Shown here: positions 34,430-43,516 of the stretch, piece by piece
Numbering within the stretch: the stretch's first letter is position 1
How the letters are laid out: every line of letters begins with the position of its first letter
DNA from: Verrucomicrobiota bacterium
Lineage (GTDB): Bacteria > Verrucomicrobiota > Verrucomicrobiia > Chthoniobacterales > Chthoniobacteraceae
DNA: 64,000 nt
Direction: 5' to 3'
Assembly: GCA_009885995.1 (NCBI GenBank)
Contig: VFJQ01000092.1
Coordinates: forward strand, 1 to 64,000
Position numbers and translations under genes: made by a program
The notes under the pieces: model-generated
Told to the model about the DNA's origin: nothing
The model's database searches: none
Seen by the model: the letters and a program-made list of their open reading frames with translations, nothing else

Positions 34430-35605
34430 CTACGCCTCGCCGCTCGTGCTGGGCGGCAGCATCCGGGCGCGGCGGTCGCGGAGGGGGAGGCGGATGGTAA
34501 AGGTGAGTCCTTTGCCTTCGTCGGAGACGAGGTCGATTTCGCCACCGTGCTCGCGGACGATGCGGCGGACGATGAGCAGGCCGAGGCCGGTGCCGCTGAC
34601 TTTCGTCGTGAAGTAGGGCTCGAAGATCTTGCTCATCTGCTCGGGCGTGATGCCGCCGCCGGTGTCGCTGAAAGCGATCGTCAGCCATTCGTCTTCGAGG
34701 TCCGTGTGGATGCGCAGGAGTCCGTCCTGCTGCATCGCCTGGAACGCATTCTTGATGACGTTGTAGAAGGCTTGTTTGAGTTGGCCGCGATCGACTTCGA
34801 GCAGCGGCAGATCGCTGCGCAGCTCCTGCTCGACGAGCACGTTGCGGTCGCGGATTTCGTTTTCGAGGAAGGCCACGCTCTCGGCGACGAGTTGATTGAT
34901 GTTCTCGGGCTGGACGTTCAGCCGCGCGGGCCGGATGGCGCCGAGGAATTGATGGATGATCGCATCGAGCCGCTCGATCTCCTCGCTGGCGACGGCGAGC
35001 GACTTCGCGAGGTCTTTGCGCTGCGCCTCGGGCACCTTGCGCAGCTTGCGCTCCATGAGTTGGAGGTGGATGTGCAGCGAGTTGAGCGGGTTGCCGATCT
35101 CGTGCGCCACGCCGGCGGCGAGCAACGTGAGGGCGGTGAGTTTTTCCGACTGGATCGTCTCATCCGTCGCGCGGCGCGACTCGGTGATGTCGCGCAGGAT
35201 CACCGCATAGCCGACGTGGTCCTGACGCGTCTGTCGCGGCGCATCGAGGGCGAGCGGGACGACGTAGAAATTCAGGTAGCGATGCTGCGGGTAGAAGACC
35301 TCCATGTCGCGGGAGACGACCTTGTCGCTCTCGACGAGCTTGCTCCACTCGAGCCCGCGCAGCCGCTCGCTCAGCGGTTGGCCCATGCACGCTTCGCGCT
35401 CGAGGCCGAAGAGCTCGCACGCGGCGCGGTTGAGGTAGTTGATGCGCCCGCCGATGTCCGTGACGATGACGCCTTCGTGGATGGCGTTGAAGATCGTTTC
35501 GAGGAAGCCTTTCTCGTCCGCGAGCCGCAGCAGATAGCTCTGCACTTCCTCGGGCCGCACGCGGCCGAGGCGCTCGATGAGCTTGTCGAGAAAGCCGGAG
35601 TTCAT
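34430..35605 (-). CDS. PAS-domain sensor histidine kinase (NtrB-like)
   Basis: A 391-residue protein; ATG 35605 is chosen over the longer frame, which has an Arg/Pro-rich shadow-like start. A PAS domain (about residues 30-150) contains FNAIHEGVIVTDIGGRINYL. HisKA has the phospho-acceptor His in AAGVAHEIGNPLNSLHIHLQ. The ATPase domain shows N-box FYNVIKNAFQAM, G1 DTGGGI, F-box FEPYFTTK and G2 GTGLGLLI. No membrane segment is present, so it senses a cytoplasmic signal. No response regulator is adjacent. It may phosphorylate a distant sigma-54-type regulator (inference from the NtrB-like layout). Confidence 0.9.
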   Translation of the reverse strand: MNSGFLDKLIERLGRVRPEEVQSYLLRLADEKGFLETIFNAIHEGVIVTDIGGRINYLNRAACELFGLEREACMGQPLSERLRGLEWSKLVESDKVVSRDMEVFYPQHRYLNFYVVPLALDAPRQTRQDHVGYAVILRDITESRRATDETIQSEKLTALTLLAAGVAHEIGNPLNSLHIHLQLMERKLRKVPEAQRKDLAKSLAVASEEIERLDAIIHQFLGAIRPARLNVQPENINQLVAESVAFLENEIRDRNVLVEQELRSDLPLLEVDRGQLKQAFYNVIKNAFQAMQQDGLLRIHTDLEDEWLTIAFSDTGGGITPEQMSKIFEPYFTTKVSGTGLGLLIVRRIVREHGGEIDLVSDEGKGLTFTIRLPLRDRRARMLPPSTSGEA

Positions 35606-35637
35606 GTGCTGACGAGTGCCGGGTGACGCATCGCGAG

Positions 35638-37161
35638 TCAACGCAGCCGATACACGCGGATGCCGGGGTGGAGGTAGATGACGGTGCCGCGGTCGCGCTC
35701 GAAGACGACTTCGCACTCGCGGAAGAGGCGGTCGTAGAACTCGCGCCGGCGCTCGAAGTCGGCGCGCTCGGAGTCCTGCGGGCGCAGGCCATTGAGGAAG
35801 AATTTGCCGTAGTCGCTCTCGCTCACGGCGACGTGCGTGATGCCTTTCGCCAGCATCTCCTCGATCGTGCCGATGTCGGCGGCGAAGTCGCTCTTCACCC
35901 CGAAGCTCCGCGGCGTGACGATCTTTTGCGGCACGACGCCGACGCGAGCCGCGTGTTTTTTCCGCGCGGGATCGGGGAGGGGAACGCGGTTGTCCTTGGC
36001 GATGACGGCGTCGTGCGGGAGTTCGATCTTGAGCCAGTCGATGAGGTCGCGGGTGTCGTCGCGCTGGAAGGCGTCGTCATACACAAGCCAGCCAGGGCGC
36101 GAGGCGGTCCACGACGGCATTTGCCCGACGACGAGCACCAGCGAGGCGACCGCGAAGACCACTCGCTGCGGCCAGCGCGCGGAGAGCCATGCGGCGAGAT
36201 CGCCCGCGCCGATCACCGCGAGCAGCGAGAAGAACGCGGTGGCCGGCAGGAAATAGCGGTCGTTCGATTTCGGCGAAAACGAGAGCGCGAGCGCGAAGAC
36301 GAAAGGGAACACGCTGACGAGCACGGCCATGATGCCGAGCCCCCGCCGTTGCCGCCAGCGGGCAGCGATGAAGACGAGGAGCAGCGCCCACATGACCGGC
36401 GTCGTGTTATCGAGGAAGATGCTCCAATACTGCGCGTGCGGCACGCGGCGCGTCATGCCGGACTGGCCCTTCACGACCAGTGCGGTCTCGCGAGCGAAGC
36501 TGTCGCTAAAGACGGTCGGCGAGGTGAGCATGGGCCAATTCACGGCGACGAGGACGAGTAGGAAGGCGAGGGCGCAACTGCCTGTCGTGCGCGGTCCGTG
36601 GCGCTTCACGAGGACCGGCACGGCGAAGAGGAGGCTGACTGCGCCGAGATACTTCGCCGAGATGGCGAGGGCGCACGCGGCGCCGAGCAGGGTGGCTCGC
36701 AGGAGCGTGGGCCGCTCGGCATAGCGCCACGCTGCGAAGGCCGCGAGGCTCAACCCGAAGAGCAGCGCGGCGTCTTCCTTGAAGTAGTGCGAGAGTTCGT
36801 AGAGCTGGTGATGCGTGGCGAGCACGAGGCCCGTCGCCACCGCTGCGCCGCGCCCGCGCCAGCGCCACGCGAGCAGGCTCAGCGCGACGATCGCCGCGGA
36901 CATGAACGCCGCCGACACGGTGCGGCCGATTTCCACCACGCGCTGTTCGTCGCTCACGCCGCTCATTTCCACGGCGAGCTTCGTCGTGCCGAGCAGCAAC
37001 AACGGGTGATGAAAGTTCCATCGGCCTTCGCGCACCTGCTCGATCTTGCCGGGTTCGTCGGGGTGGTAATACCAGGGGAAGTCGTTGTGCCGCGTGTTCA
37101 GCAGGAAACACAGCGCGAAGAGCGCGGCGCACCAGACTGTGAGGAAAAGCCAGCGACTCAC
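35638..37161 (-). CDS. Family 39-like glycosyltransferase membrane protein
   Basis: A 507-residue protein starting at GTG 37161, which overlaps the upstream stop (GTGA). It has about eleven hydrophobic segments and the GT39/ArnT-like features: an early acidic motif in WYYHPDEPGKIEQVR, then WNFHHPLLLLGTTKLAVEM and YFKEDAALLFGLSLAAFAAW. The C-terminal soluble part reads DLIDWLKIELPHDAVIAKDN. Members move sugars from polyprenyl-phosphate donors to lipids, glycans or proteins on the outside of the membrane. It is coupled to a second multi-TM gene, and together they probably act in envelope glycosylation. Confidence 0.75.
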   Translation of the reverse strand: MSRWLFLTVWCAALFALCFLLNTRHNDFPWYYHPDEPGKIEQVREGRWNFHHPLLLLGTTKLAVEMSGVSDEQRVVEIGRTVSAAFMSAAIVALSLLAWRWRGRGAAVATGLVLATHHQLYELSHYFKEDAALLFGLSLAAFAAWRYAERPTLLRATLLGAACALAISAKYLGAVSLLFAVPVLVKRHGPRTTGSCALAFLLVLVAVNWPMLTSPTVFSDSFARETALVVKGQSGMTRRVPHAQYWSIFLDNTTPVMWALLLVFIAARWRQRRGLGIMAVLVSVFPFVFALALSFSPKSNDRYFLPATAFFSLLAVIGAGDLAAWLSARWPQRVVFAVASLVLVVGQMPSWTASRPGWLVYDDAFQRDDTRDLIDWLKIELPHDAVIAKDNRVPLPDPARKKHAARVGVVPQKIVTPRSFGVKSDFAADIGTIEEMLAKGITHVAVSESDYGKFFLNGLRPQDSERADFERRREFYDRLFRECEVVFERDRGTVIYLHPGIRVYRLR

Positions 37162-38651
37162 GATGGCCAGCGCCGCAGTGCGGCGCGCATGATCAAGTCC
37201 AGCGGCACGCACAGTGCGAGCATGACGATCCCCCAGACCGCGCCGAAGTAGCGAGGGTTGTGGCCGCCGACGAGGAAGGTGCCGAAAAGGTAGCTCACCG
37301 CGACGAGCACCGGGATGCCGAGCGGACGAAAGAACACCGGCACGAGCGCGAGCGCCGAGCCGAGCAGCGCCCACCACGCGAGTGGCGTTGGTGCTGTCGC
37401 GAGCATCTGCGCCGAGGCGTGGTAGCGCTCCACGTAGCCGTGCAGCCAGCGCGCAGCCGCGGAGTTGGGATGCGGCGCGATGCGGCGCTGGAAGGTTGTG
37501 TAGTCCGGCAACGGCTCGCGCACGGCGAAGAGCCGGACGATGCGCGCCGGCTTGTCCTTCGCGTCCTTCTCATACTGGTGCTCGTATTTCTCGACGTAGT
37601 AGGCGGGCAGAAAACGATCCGCCCCGAACTCGCCGGGATTGGCCGACGCCATGATCTTTCCGCACGCGAGCCCGAGGAAGCCGAGCGGATCGCCGAGGAT
37701 GGCTTCGCGGGCGAGCTCGCGGCAGATGCGCTCCTTCTTCTTCGGATCTTTCGCCAGCGCCTTCCACAGCGGTCGCCGATCCTGGCGATCGGGATATTTG
37801 ATTACGTCCTCCCCCTCGTTGCGCTCCGGGCTGTCCACGCGGCGCGACGCGGGGACGAGGTCGGCGATCTCGGCTTTGTATTCCGCGTGCAGCGGCGTCT
37901 CGAGTCGCGTGATCGGGAAGGCGCTCGCGTAGAGCATCCATGCGCCTTGCGAGTCCTGGCCGATCGTGAGGCTCAGCCCGATGAGCGCGGCGAGTGCGGC
38001 CCAGTGCTTCGCGCGCAGCACGCGCCACGCGGCCACGCACACCAGCCCGAACGCGATCGCGGGGAGGAAGAAGCGGCCGCTCGGTTTCGTGAGCAGGACC
38101 ACGGCGAGCCCGGCGAAGAACCACCAGAAATTCCGCAGCACCGCTTCGCCGCGCGCGGGGGCGAACGCCATCCAGCCCGCGATCATCCACACGACGCCGT
38201 GGAAGAAGACGCACTCGGCGAGAAGCTCGTGCTCATACCACAGCAGGATCGGCAGCCCCGCGTAGAGCACCGTCACGGGCACGACCCACGCCTTCCAACC
38301 CGCGAACGTCTTCCGCACGCAATACGCGAGCGGCACGAGCGTGAGCAGGCCGAGCCCGTGCTGGAGCCACGCAAGCCACTTCAGCGGCGAGCCCGGTAGC
38401 AGCGATACCGGCAACATGCCGATGAGGTAGAGGTAGCGGCGCTTGTCGTAGAGCGAGATTTTCCACGTATCGAGGAACTGCTCGGTGAAGCCGTAATACG
38501 ACCGCGAATCGCTGCCCCAATACGCGTAGGGCAGGTAGTGCAGCAACAGCCCGCGCAGCACCGCGCCGAGGAGGATCGCCGGCACGGCCCACAGCAGCGC
38601 GTCGCGGACGAGCGGATGACGGTTGAGGAAGGCGCGGAGCCGGGCGGACAT
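37158..38651 (-). CDS. Multi-TM protein, probable glycosyltransferase-like
   Basis: A 497-residue protein with ten or more hydrophobic segments. The N-terminal loop reads YAYWGSDSRSYYGFTEQFLD, where the acidic pair resembles the first-loop motif of GT-C enzymes. A large loop (about residues 260-400) contains YKAEIADLVPASRRVDSPER and LAREAILGDPLGFLGLACGK. I cannot name the family. Translational overlap with the GT39-like gene supports a shared role in envelope glycan assembly. It is the first gene of this pair; upstream there are 118 bases without a visible signal before rimO. Confidence 0.65.
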   Translation of the reverse strand: MSARLRAFLNRHPLVRDALLWAVPAILLGAVLRGLLLHYLPYAYWGSDSRSYYGFTEQFLDTWKISLYDKRRYLYLIGMLPVSLLPGSPLKWLAWLQHGLGLLTLVPLAYCVRKTFAGWKAWVVPVTVLYAGLPILLWYEHELLAECVFFHGVVWMIAGWMAFAPARGEAVLRNFWWFFAGLAVVLLTKPSGRFFLPAIAFGLVCVAAWRVLRAKHWAALAALIGLSLTIGQDSQGAWMLYASAFPITRLETPLHAEYKAEIADLVPASRRVDSPERNEGEDVIKYPDRQDRRPLWKALAKDPKKKERICRELAREAILGDPLGFLGLACGKIMASANPGEFGADRFLPAYYVEKYEHQYEKDAKDKPARIVRLFAVREPLPDYTTFQRRIAPHPNSAAARWLHGYVERYHASAQMLATAPTPLAWWALLGSALALVPVFFRPLGIPVLVAVSYLFGTFLVGGHNPRYFGAVWGIVMLALCVPLDLIMRAALRRWPS

Positions 38652-38769
38652 GAGCGGCGCCTTCTACCCAGTGGGCGCTGCGCTGTCACGGGGAAGCGCA
38701 TGTTTCACGCGGACGGTTAGCTCCGACCCAGCGGCGCGGCTGGAGGGAAGGGGGGGGCCGTGAGTGGTC

Positions 38770-40164
38770 TCAGGCCGGGCAGCCGATGAGATCGTAGATC
38801 TGCGCGCCGGTGATCTGCACGTCGATGAATTCGCCGACGGGCGCGGTTTTCGTGAGCAGGATGCGTCCGTCGATGTCCGGCGCGTCGATGTGGCCGCGAG
38901 CGGTCTTTGGATTGTCCACGAGGGCGCGGATGGTCGTGCCGATCTGCGCTTCGCTTTGTTCGCGGGCGATCTTTTGCTGGAGCTTCATCGCGCGCTTGTA
39001 GCGGGCTTGTTTGGTCTTCTGCGGGAGCTGGCCTTCCATCTTCGCGGCGCGCGAACCTTCCTCCTGCGAGTAGGTGAAGACGCCGAGGCGCTCGAAACGC
39101 GTGCGCTCGATGAAGTCGAGGAGGTAGTCGAACTCCTCCTCGGTCTCGCCGGGGAAGCCGACGATGAACGTGGTGCGGATCGCGATGCCGGGGATGCCTG
39201 CGCGGATGCGCGCGATGAGGTCTTCGATGTGCTCGCTGCTGGTCTCGCGGCGCATGACTTCGAGCATGCGCGGGTGGATGTGCTGGAGCGGCATGTCGAT
39301 GTAGCGGCAGACTTTGTCGCACGCGGCGATGGCGGCGATGAGTTCGTCGCTCCAATGTGCGGGGTGCGTGTAGAGGAGGCGGATCCAGAACTCGCCTTCG
39401 ATCCTCTGCAACTCGTGGAGCAGATGCACGAGCGTGACGCCGCGGGTGGGATCGACCTTTTGTCGCGGGCCGGCTTTTTCCTCCCACAGGTCCATGCCGT
39501 AGTAGGTCGTGTCCTGGCTGATGAGGTTGATCTCTTTCACGCCCTCGGCGACGAGCGCGCGGACTTCGGCGACGACGCTTTCGATGGTCCGCGAGCGGTG
39601 CCGGCCGCGCATCTGCGGGATGACGCAGAAGCTGCACGGGTGATTGCAGCCCTCCGCGATTTTCGTGAACGCGGTGTGCGAAGGCGTGAGGCGAAAGCGC
39701 GGCGTGTCCCAGTCGGGGAGGTAGGCGGGCTTGCGGGAGACGAGGTTGAGCGGCTGCCAGGTCGCGTCCGTGAGCGGCGTGTCGCGCGCGAGCACCTGCT
39801 CGATGATCTGCGGCGCGTCCTTGATCTGGTCGAGGCCGAGGAACGCATCGACCTCGGGGAGTTCGCTCATCAGCTCTTTCGAGAAGCGCTGCGCCATGCA
39901 ACCGGCCACGATGAGCTTCTGGCCCTTGCGCTTCTTCAGCCCGCGTCCGCGGTGCGCGTCGAGGATGGCCTCGATGCTCTCCTCCTTCGCGGAGTCGATG
40001 AAGGCGCAGGTGTTCACGATGAGCACGTCGGCTTCGTCGGCGTCGCCGGTGATCTCCATGCCCTGCGCGAGTGCGCTACCGAGCATGATCTCGGCATCGA
40101 CGAGGTTCTTCGCGCAGCCGAGCGAGATCATGCCGACTTTGGTGGGACGTGCGGTGGAAGGCAT
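38770..40164 (-). CDS. rimO: Ribosomal protein S12 methylthiotransferase
   Basis: A 464-residue radical-SAM enzyme that adds a methylthio group to the conserved Asp of ribosomal protein S12. ATG 40164 gives MPSTARPTKVGMISLGCAKN. The UPF0004 cluster Cys residues are in SLGCAKN, VNTCAF and VAGCMAQ. The radical-SAM CxxxCxxC is EGCNHPCSFCVIPQMRG. YIDMPLQHIHPRMLEVMRR and FIVGFPGETEEEF are family landmarks, and a C-terminal TRAM domain is present (FIDVQITGAQIYDLIG). Its usual length and motif set make it RimO rather than MiaB. Confidence 0.95.
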   Translation of the reverse strand: MPSTARPTKVGMISLGCAKNLVDAEIMLGSALAQGMEITGDADEADVLIVNTCAFIDSAKEESIEAILDAHRGRGLKKRKGQKLIVAGCMAQRFSKELMSELPEVDAFLGLDQIKDAPQIIEQVLARDTPLTDATWQPLNLVSRKPAYLPDWDTPRFRLTPSHTAFTKIAEGCNHPCSFCVIPQMRGRHRSRTIESVVAEVRALVAEGVKEINLISQDTTYYGMDLWEEKAGPRQKVDPTRGVTLVHLLHELQRIEGEFWIRLLYTHPAHWSDELIAAIAACDKVCRYIDMPLQHIHPRMLEVMRRETSSEHIEDLIARIRAGIPGIAIRTTFIVGFPGETEEEFDYLLDFIERTRFERLGVFTYSQEEGSRAAKMEGQLPQKTKQARYKRAMKLQQKIAREQSEAQIGTTIRALVDNPKTARGHIDAPDIDGRILLTKTAPVGEFIDVQITGAQIYDLIGCPA

Positions 40165-40242
40165 AAATTGAGCGCACGGCAGTAGGCGGGATTGGCCTCT
40201 GCGCAAGGGGCGGGTGTCCGCCACCGTGTCAGCGTCGGCGCG

Positions 40243-40821
40243 CTATTTCTTCTCCGCGCCGTCGAAGAGCTTCTTGTATTCGCCCAGGCCGGCTTTCTCG
40301 AGATCGGCGACGGGGATGAATTTGAGCGACGCGCTGTTAATGCAGTAGCGCAGGCCGGTGGGCTTCGGGCCGTCGTCGAAGATGTGGCCGAGATGCGCAT
40401 CAGCCTTCGCGGACTTCACCTCCACGCGGACCATGCCGTAGGCCTTGTCCTCGTGCTTGGTGACGGCGCTCTCCTTGATCGGCTGCCAGAAGCTCGGCCA
40501 GCCCGTGCCGCTGTCGAACTTGTGCGTGCTCGAGAAAAGAGGCTCGCCGCTGATGACATCGACGTAGATGCCGGCCTCGTGGTTGTTCCAGTAGGCGTTG
40601 CGGAAGGGCGGCTCGGTGCCGCACTGCTTGCAGATGCGATACTGCTCGGGCGTGAGCCTCGCCTTGAGTTCGGCGTCGCTGAGTTTGCTGAGGTCTTCGA
40701 CTTTCATGGGCTTGTCGCTGCTGGGTTTGGCGTCCTTTTTGTCCGCAGCACGCAGCACGGCGACGGCAGCGAGGGCGGTGACGCTGAGGAGGATGAAGCG
40801 GGAGAGGATCGAGGAGCGCAT
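40243..40821 (-). CDS. msrB: Peptide-methionine (R)-S-oxide reductase, exported
   Basis: A 192-residue protein with a signal peptide ([20 protein letters not shown]). The MsrB fold is clear: [59 protein letters not shown], and the catalytic Cys in RYCINSASL. The zinc-binding CxxC pairs of many MsrB proteins are not complete: the second pair region reads SAKADAHLG. It repairs oxidised Met residues, here probably in periplasmic proteins, consistent with the exported-protein load in this region. Confidence 0.92.
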   Translation of the reverse strand: MRSSILSRFILLSVTALAAVAVLRAADKKDAKPSSDKPMKVEDLSKLSDAELKARLTPEQYRICKQCGTEPPFRNAYWNNHEAGIYVDVISGEPLFSSTHKFDSGTGWPSFWQPIKESAVTKHEDKAYGMVRVEVKSAKADAHLGHIFDDGPKPTGLRYCINSASLKFIPVADLEKAGLGEYKKLFDGAEKK

Positions 40822-40868
40822 GAGGATTCTGTTAGTCGGTGGCGCGGACTTGGCAAATTACGGCTTTG

Positions 40869-41180
40869 TCAGTTGATGCGCTTCATCTTCTCGACGTTCG
40901 CGCGGCCGGTCTGCTCCTCGCGCAGCCGCGTGCGCGTGTCGCGGACGGCCTTCGCCACCCACCCGCTCACGAGGAAGGCGGGGATGGCGAAGAGCAGCTT
41001 GAACGGCATCGGCACGAAGACGAACCCGATGAGCACGAGGAACCCGATGAGCCAAAACGCGATCGCTCCGCGCATGGCGACGGCGCGCTCGATGGGCGAC
41101 TGCCCGCCCTGGACGAAACGCCACGTCTTCCACCCGAACCAAACGAGCACGGCGGCAAAGAAGAGGAGGACGGGGCTCAT
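40869..41180 (-). CDS. Small membrane protein of unknown function
   Basis: A 103-residue protein starting at ATG 41180. It has one N-terminal hydrophobic segment (MSPVLLFFAAVLVWFGWKTW), a second pair around AIAFWLIGFLVLIGFVFVPM and LLFAIPAFLVSGW, and a basic C-terminus. The start overlaps the stop of a tiny upstream ORF (ATGA). The family is not recognised. Confidence 0.65.
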   Translation of the reverse strand: MSPVLLFFAAVLVWFGWKTWRFVQGGQSPIERAVAMRGAIAFWLIGFLVLIGFVFVPMPFKLLFAIPAFLVSGWVAKAVRDTRTRLREEQTGRANVEKMKRIN

Positions 41181-41290
41181 AGCTCGGGCTCGGGCTCGGG
41201 ATGGGAAGCCGCCAGAAATCCACCGAAGCTCACGAACACGCCGCTGATCGCGGACGTGAAGGCAGCGGTCGGATCGAGCGGGTCGGGCAT
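41177..41290 (-). CDS. 37-residue ORF coupled to the membrane protein
   Basis: ATG 41290 begins MPDPLDPTAAFTSAISGVFV followed by SFGGFLAASHPEPEPEL, ending at 41177 and overlapping the next start by four bases. The hydrophobic middle could be a single membrane segment. The overlap suggests translational coupling, but with no homologue known to me this remains a weak call. Confidence 0.4.
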   Translation of the reverse strand: MPDPLDPTAAFTSAISGVFVSFGGFLAASHPEPEPEL

Positions 41291-41482
41291 GGCTGCGCGA
41301 TACCAGCGGACGCTCGCCACGGCAAGCCGCCCGTTCGCTCGTGGGGTCTCGGATCGAGCCGTTCCCCGCGACGGCATGGAGCTTGACGCTCCCGAGCGCG
41401 CCCTCATACACCCGGTGGCGGTCCCGCGAGCGTCCGGTTCGATTGGCGGTCGCTGCGAGCCTTTTAAAAATACCGACACCCC

Positions 41483-43516
41483 ATGAAAGCCTCCCGTGTG
41501 TTCTGCTGCTTCGTCCTGTGGCTCACGTCCCTGTTGCCCACCCTCGCTGCGCCGGGAGATCTCGATCTGCTCGATACGACGATCGTCGGCGCGACGGTGA
41601 ATGGCACGGTGCTGCAGCCGGATGGAAAGGTGATCCTCATCGGCGAGTTCAGTTCGGTGCTCGGCGTGGCTCGAAACAACATCGCGCGGCTGAATGCGGA
41701 CGACACGCTCGACCTGGGCTTCGATCCGAATGCCGATGGGGAGGTGCGCGCGGCGGCGGTGCAGGCGGATGGGAAGATCGTGATCGGCGGGGTCTTCACC
41801 ACGCTCCAGCCGAATGGCGCTGGGGCGGCCACGACGCGGAATTTCGTGGCGCGGCTGAACCCGGACGGGTCGCTGGACGCGGGCTTCGATCCGAATCCCG
41901 ACGCGGCCGTGACGAGTCTCGCGCTGCAGGCGGACGGGCGGGTGTTAGTCAGCGGGCAATTCACCGCCGTGCAGCCGAATGGGGCGGCCACCCCGACGAC
42001 GCGGAACCGAGTCGCGCGGTTCCAGCCGGATGGGACGCTCGATGCCGTCTTCAACCCGAATGCGAATGGGACGGTGCTGGGGCTGACGGTGCAGGGGGAT
42101 GGAAAGGTGCTGCTCGGCGGTCAGTTCACGACCATCCAGCCGAACGGCGCGCCGAGCGTCACCGCGCGCAGCCGGGCGGCGCGGGTGAATGCGGACGGTT
42201 CGCTGGATGCCACCTTCGATCCCGTGGCGAATAGCGACGTGTTCGGCTTCCTCGAGCAGGCGGATGGGAAGGTGCTGCTCTACGGCCTCTTTACGGTGCT
42301 CCAGCCGAATGGCGCTACCACGCCGGCGACGCGGAACCGGATCGCGCGGCTGAATGTGGATGGGACGCTGGATGCGGGCTTCGATCCCAATGCGAGCAAC
42401 GCCGTGCGGAGCCTGGCGCTCCAGGCGGATGGGAAGGTGCTGCTCGGCGGACAATTCACGACCCTCCAGCCGAATGGCGCGGTCGCGGCCACGACGCGCA
42501 GTCGGCTGGCGCGGGTGAATCCGGACGGGACGCTGGATGCCGGCTTCGATCCCGCGCCCGGCACGCAGGTCAACGGCGTCGTGCTCCAGGCGGATGGGCG
42601 CGTGTTAGTCATGGGGAACTTCGGCCAGCTCCAGCCCAACGGTGCTCCCGCGCCCACGAACCGCAGCCGGCTGGCGCGGCTCCAGAACGATGAGGCGACG
42701 CAGACGATCTTCACGGAGGGCTCGACGCAGGCCTTTTGGCAGCGGGGCGGCGCGGGGCCGGAGCTGAGCCGGGTGACGTTCGAGCTGAGCGTCGATGGCG
42801 GCGTGAACTGGACCCCGCTCGGCCCCGGCACGCGCATCGGCACGACGCCGGACTGGCAATGCACCGGCCTGAGCCTGCCCGAGGGCGGCAAGCTGCGGAC
42901 CCGCGGCGTGGCGCTGGGCGGCCTGCGGGATAGCACCTCTAGTTTGATCGAGCAGGTGGCGACCTTCGGGCCGGGGGCGCTCACGGATTTGAACGGGGGC
43001 GTGGAGATCGGCATCGTGTCGGCGGCGGCGGTGCAGGCGGATGGGAAGGTGGTCATCGGGGGGGCTATTCACGAGGGTGAACGGGCAGCCGCGGCGGAGC
43101 CTCGCCCGCTTGAATGCCGACGGGACCGTGGAGAGCACGACCACTTTCAACCCCGGCACGGGCGTGGATGGCCAGGTGCTCGCCGTGGCGGTGCAGGGGG
43201 ACGGGAAGATCGTGATCGGCGGTTTCTTCACGAGCGTGGATGGGCAGACGCGCCGGGGCATCGCGCGGTTGAATGCGAACGGGACGGTGGAGAGCACGGC
43301 GACGTTCAACCCCGGCACCGGGGTGCTCGGCGGCGTGTATGGCCTCGCGGTGCAGGGGGACGGGAAGATCGTGCTGGTGGGGAACTTCATCAGCGTGAAT
43401 GGGCAGACGCGTGGGCAGGTGGCGCGGCTGAATGCGGACGGGACGGTGGAGAGTCTGGGGACTTTCAACCCCGGCACGGGCGCGAGCGGCGGGGTGAATA
43501 CTTTTGCGATCAATAG
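41483..43516 (+). CDS. Delta-60 repeat protein, 5' part (in-frame to the G7 tract at 43058-43064)
   Basis: This frame has a signal peptide (SRVFCCFVLWLTSLLPTLA), then delta-60 (TIGR02608-type) repeats of about 60 residues: VLQPDGKVILIGEFSSVLGV, VQADGKIVIGGVFTTLQPNG, ARLNxDGTLDAGFDPN. An Ig-like insert follows (FWQRGGAGPELSRVTFELSV). After VQADGKVVIGG at the G7 tract the frame becomes Arg-rich nonsense and stops at 43516. The missing continuation is the next feature. If one G is removed, both parts form one ORF of 1853 residues (41483-47045), so the last 150 codons of this ORF are not real protein. Confidence 0.8.
   Translation: MKASRVFCCFVLWLTSLLPTLAAPGDLDLLDTTIVGATVNGTVLQPDGKVILIGEFSSVLGVARNNIARLNADDTLDLGFDPNADGEVRAAAVQADGKIVIGGVFTTLQPNGAGAATTRNFVARLNPDGSLDAGFDPNPDAAVTSLALQADGRVLVSGQFTAVQPNGAATPTTRNRVARFQPDGTLDAVFNPNANGTVLGLTVQGDGKVLLGGQFTTIQPNGAPSVTARSRAARVNADGSLDATFDPVANSDVFGFLEQADGKVLLYGLFTVLQPNGATTPATRNRIARLNVDGTLDAGFDPNASNAVRSLALQADGKVLLGGQFTTLQPNGAVAATTRSRLARVNPDGTLDAGFDPAPGTQVNGVVLQADGRVLVMGNFGQLQPNGAPAPTNRSRLARLQNDEATQTIFTEGSTQAFWQRGGAGPELSRVTFELSVDGGVNWTPLGPGTRIGTTPDWQCTGLSLPEGGKLRTRGVALGGLRDSTSSLIEQVATFGPGALTDLNGGVEIGIVSAAAVQADGKVVIGGAIHEGERAAAAEPRPLECRRDRGEHDHFQPRHGRGWPGARRGGAGGREDRDRRFLHERGWADAPGHRAVECERDGGEHGDVQPRHRGARRRVWPRGAGGREDRAGGELHQREWADAWAGGAAECGRDGGESGDFQPRHGRERRGEYFCDQ

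Noticed and set aside
40869-41411. A longer 180-residue version of the small membrane protein
   Set aside because: The extra N-terminal 77 residues are Arg/Ser-rich and overlap the tiny coupled ORF; the ATG at 41180 gives a clean membrane segment.
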